Shown here: positions 63,750 through 64,000 of the stretch, piece after piece | How positions within the stretch are numbered: the stretch's first letter is position 1 | Layout of the letters: the number at the start of each line of letters is the position of its first letter | Assembly: GCF_900163645.1 (NCBI RefSeq) | Contig: NZ_FUKM01000048.1 | Location: forward strand, 1-64,000 | Reading direction: 5' to 3' | DNA: 64,000 nucleotides | Source of the DNA: Halomonas citrativorans | GTDB lineage: Bacteria; Pseudomonadota; Gammaproteobacteria; Pseudomonadales; Halomonadaceae | Made by a program: the position numbers and the translations under genes | Notes under the pieces: generated by a model | Database searches by the model: none | Seen by the model: only the letters and a program-made list of their open reading frames with translations | Told to the model about the DNA's origin: nothing

Positions 63750-64000
63750 AGGGCTATCCGTTCGGCGAGCGCACCCAGTATATCGGCTTGCACGCTGGCC
63801 AGCGGCTGATGGGCATTAATGAGCGCAAAGCGCTCAGGCTCAGCACTAGCACGCGCCAGGTAGGCGTCACGGACGGCGTGAAAGAACTCGCCCCGCTCCT
63901 GCTCAAAGCGGTCACGCTGTTCATTGCGGCTGTTAAGCCGCGACTCCAGGCGCGACTGCGCCGCAGTTAACGGCATATCGAGCAGTAACGTCAGGTCTGG
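63740..64000 (-). CDS. tmk: Thymidylate kinase, C-terminal part (5' end outside window)
   Basis: The frame is open to the window edge, so the gene starts beyond 64000. Visible codons read PDLTLLLDMP, then RDRFEQERGEFFHAVRDAYL and C-terminal LALINAHQP-like sequence (ERFALINAHQPLASVQADI), typical of bacterial Tmk, which phosphorylates dTMP. It overlaps holB, the conserved tmk-holB order. Confidence 0.92.
   Translation of the reverse strand, partial: PDLTLLLDMPLTAAQSRLESRLNSRNEQRDRFEQERGEFFHAVRDAYLARASAEPERFALINAHQPLASVQADILGALAERIALWR

Overview
The window looks like a chromosomal segment of a moderately GC-rich gammaproteobacterium, most likely Halomonadaceae (Halomonas or a close relative). 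This is inferred from gene content and order, not from a search. The supporting blocks are lepA-lepB-rnc-era-recO-pdxJ-acpS, algU-mucA-mucB-rseC-mucD, tmk-holB-pilZ-tatD, and gacS/cysM/rlmD/relA/mazG. No tRNA, rRNA, CRISPR array or complete insertion sequence was seen.

Layout. (1) 1-3400 is a decayed accessory island. It holds the 3' end of an Rhs gene with an ART-HYD1-like toxin tail and a probable immunity gene, an orphan AT-rich remnant, a second Rhs core fragment ending in 13 copies of GGCAGT, the 3' end of an IS3-family transposase gene, and a PAAR spike-tip gene. (2) 3429-11088 carries a three-gene minus-strand cluster: a giant DUF3686 AAA+ ATPase, a YqiK-type flotillin and a YqiJ-like membrane protein with a predicted OB fold. 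(3) 11505-14018 is a trpR-trpE-trpG operon with an 18-bp perfect palindromic trp operator and a clear terminator. (4) 14067-32947 is housekeeping: rluF, DUF924, ppc, mazG, relA, rlmD, cysM, divergent gacS, then acpS-pdxJ-recO-era-rnc-lepB-lepA. (5) 33142-37940 is the sigma-E envelope-stress locus (mucD, rseC, mucB, mucA, algU), with a sigma-E-like promoter upstream of algU. (6) 38270-44050 holds DAHP synthase, DinG-like helicase, RhlB, a small basic protein and exonuclease III. (7) 44168-49094 is a six-gene TonB2-type energy-transduction operon (DUF3450, TtpC, ExbB, ExbD, TonB, TPR) behind a Fur-box-like site. (8) 49377-54582 carries nrdHIEF (class Ib ribonucleotide reductase) with two NrdR boxes, a Nudix gene, and an upstream Mn-type superoxide dismutase gene. 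(9) 54805-58594 encodes the electron-transfer flavoprotein EtfBA and, divergently, ETF:quinone oxidoreductase. (10) 58640-64000 holds a UvrD/Rep-like helicase, DUF1285, tatD, pilZ, holB and the 3' end of tmk.

Several units make functional sense together. TrpR probably represses its own operon with the first committed enzyme of tryptophan synthesis, and a DAHP synthase gene lies elsewhere in the window. The Fur-linked TonB2 system, MnSOD and the NrdI-activated class Ib reductase all fit life under iron limitation and oxidative stress. The least understood unit is the DUF3686 ATPase / flotillin / YqiJ cluster.

A recurring oddity is short imperfect tandem duplications (13-16 bp units, 2 to about 6 copies) at gene edges: 8338-8367, 11505-11552, 37281-37306, about 44052-44130, 49335-49403 and 55753-55800. 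Two arrays contain a stop codon and one a start codon. Some share a CTTTGA-rich core. I found no standard feature type that explains them.
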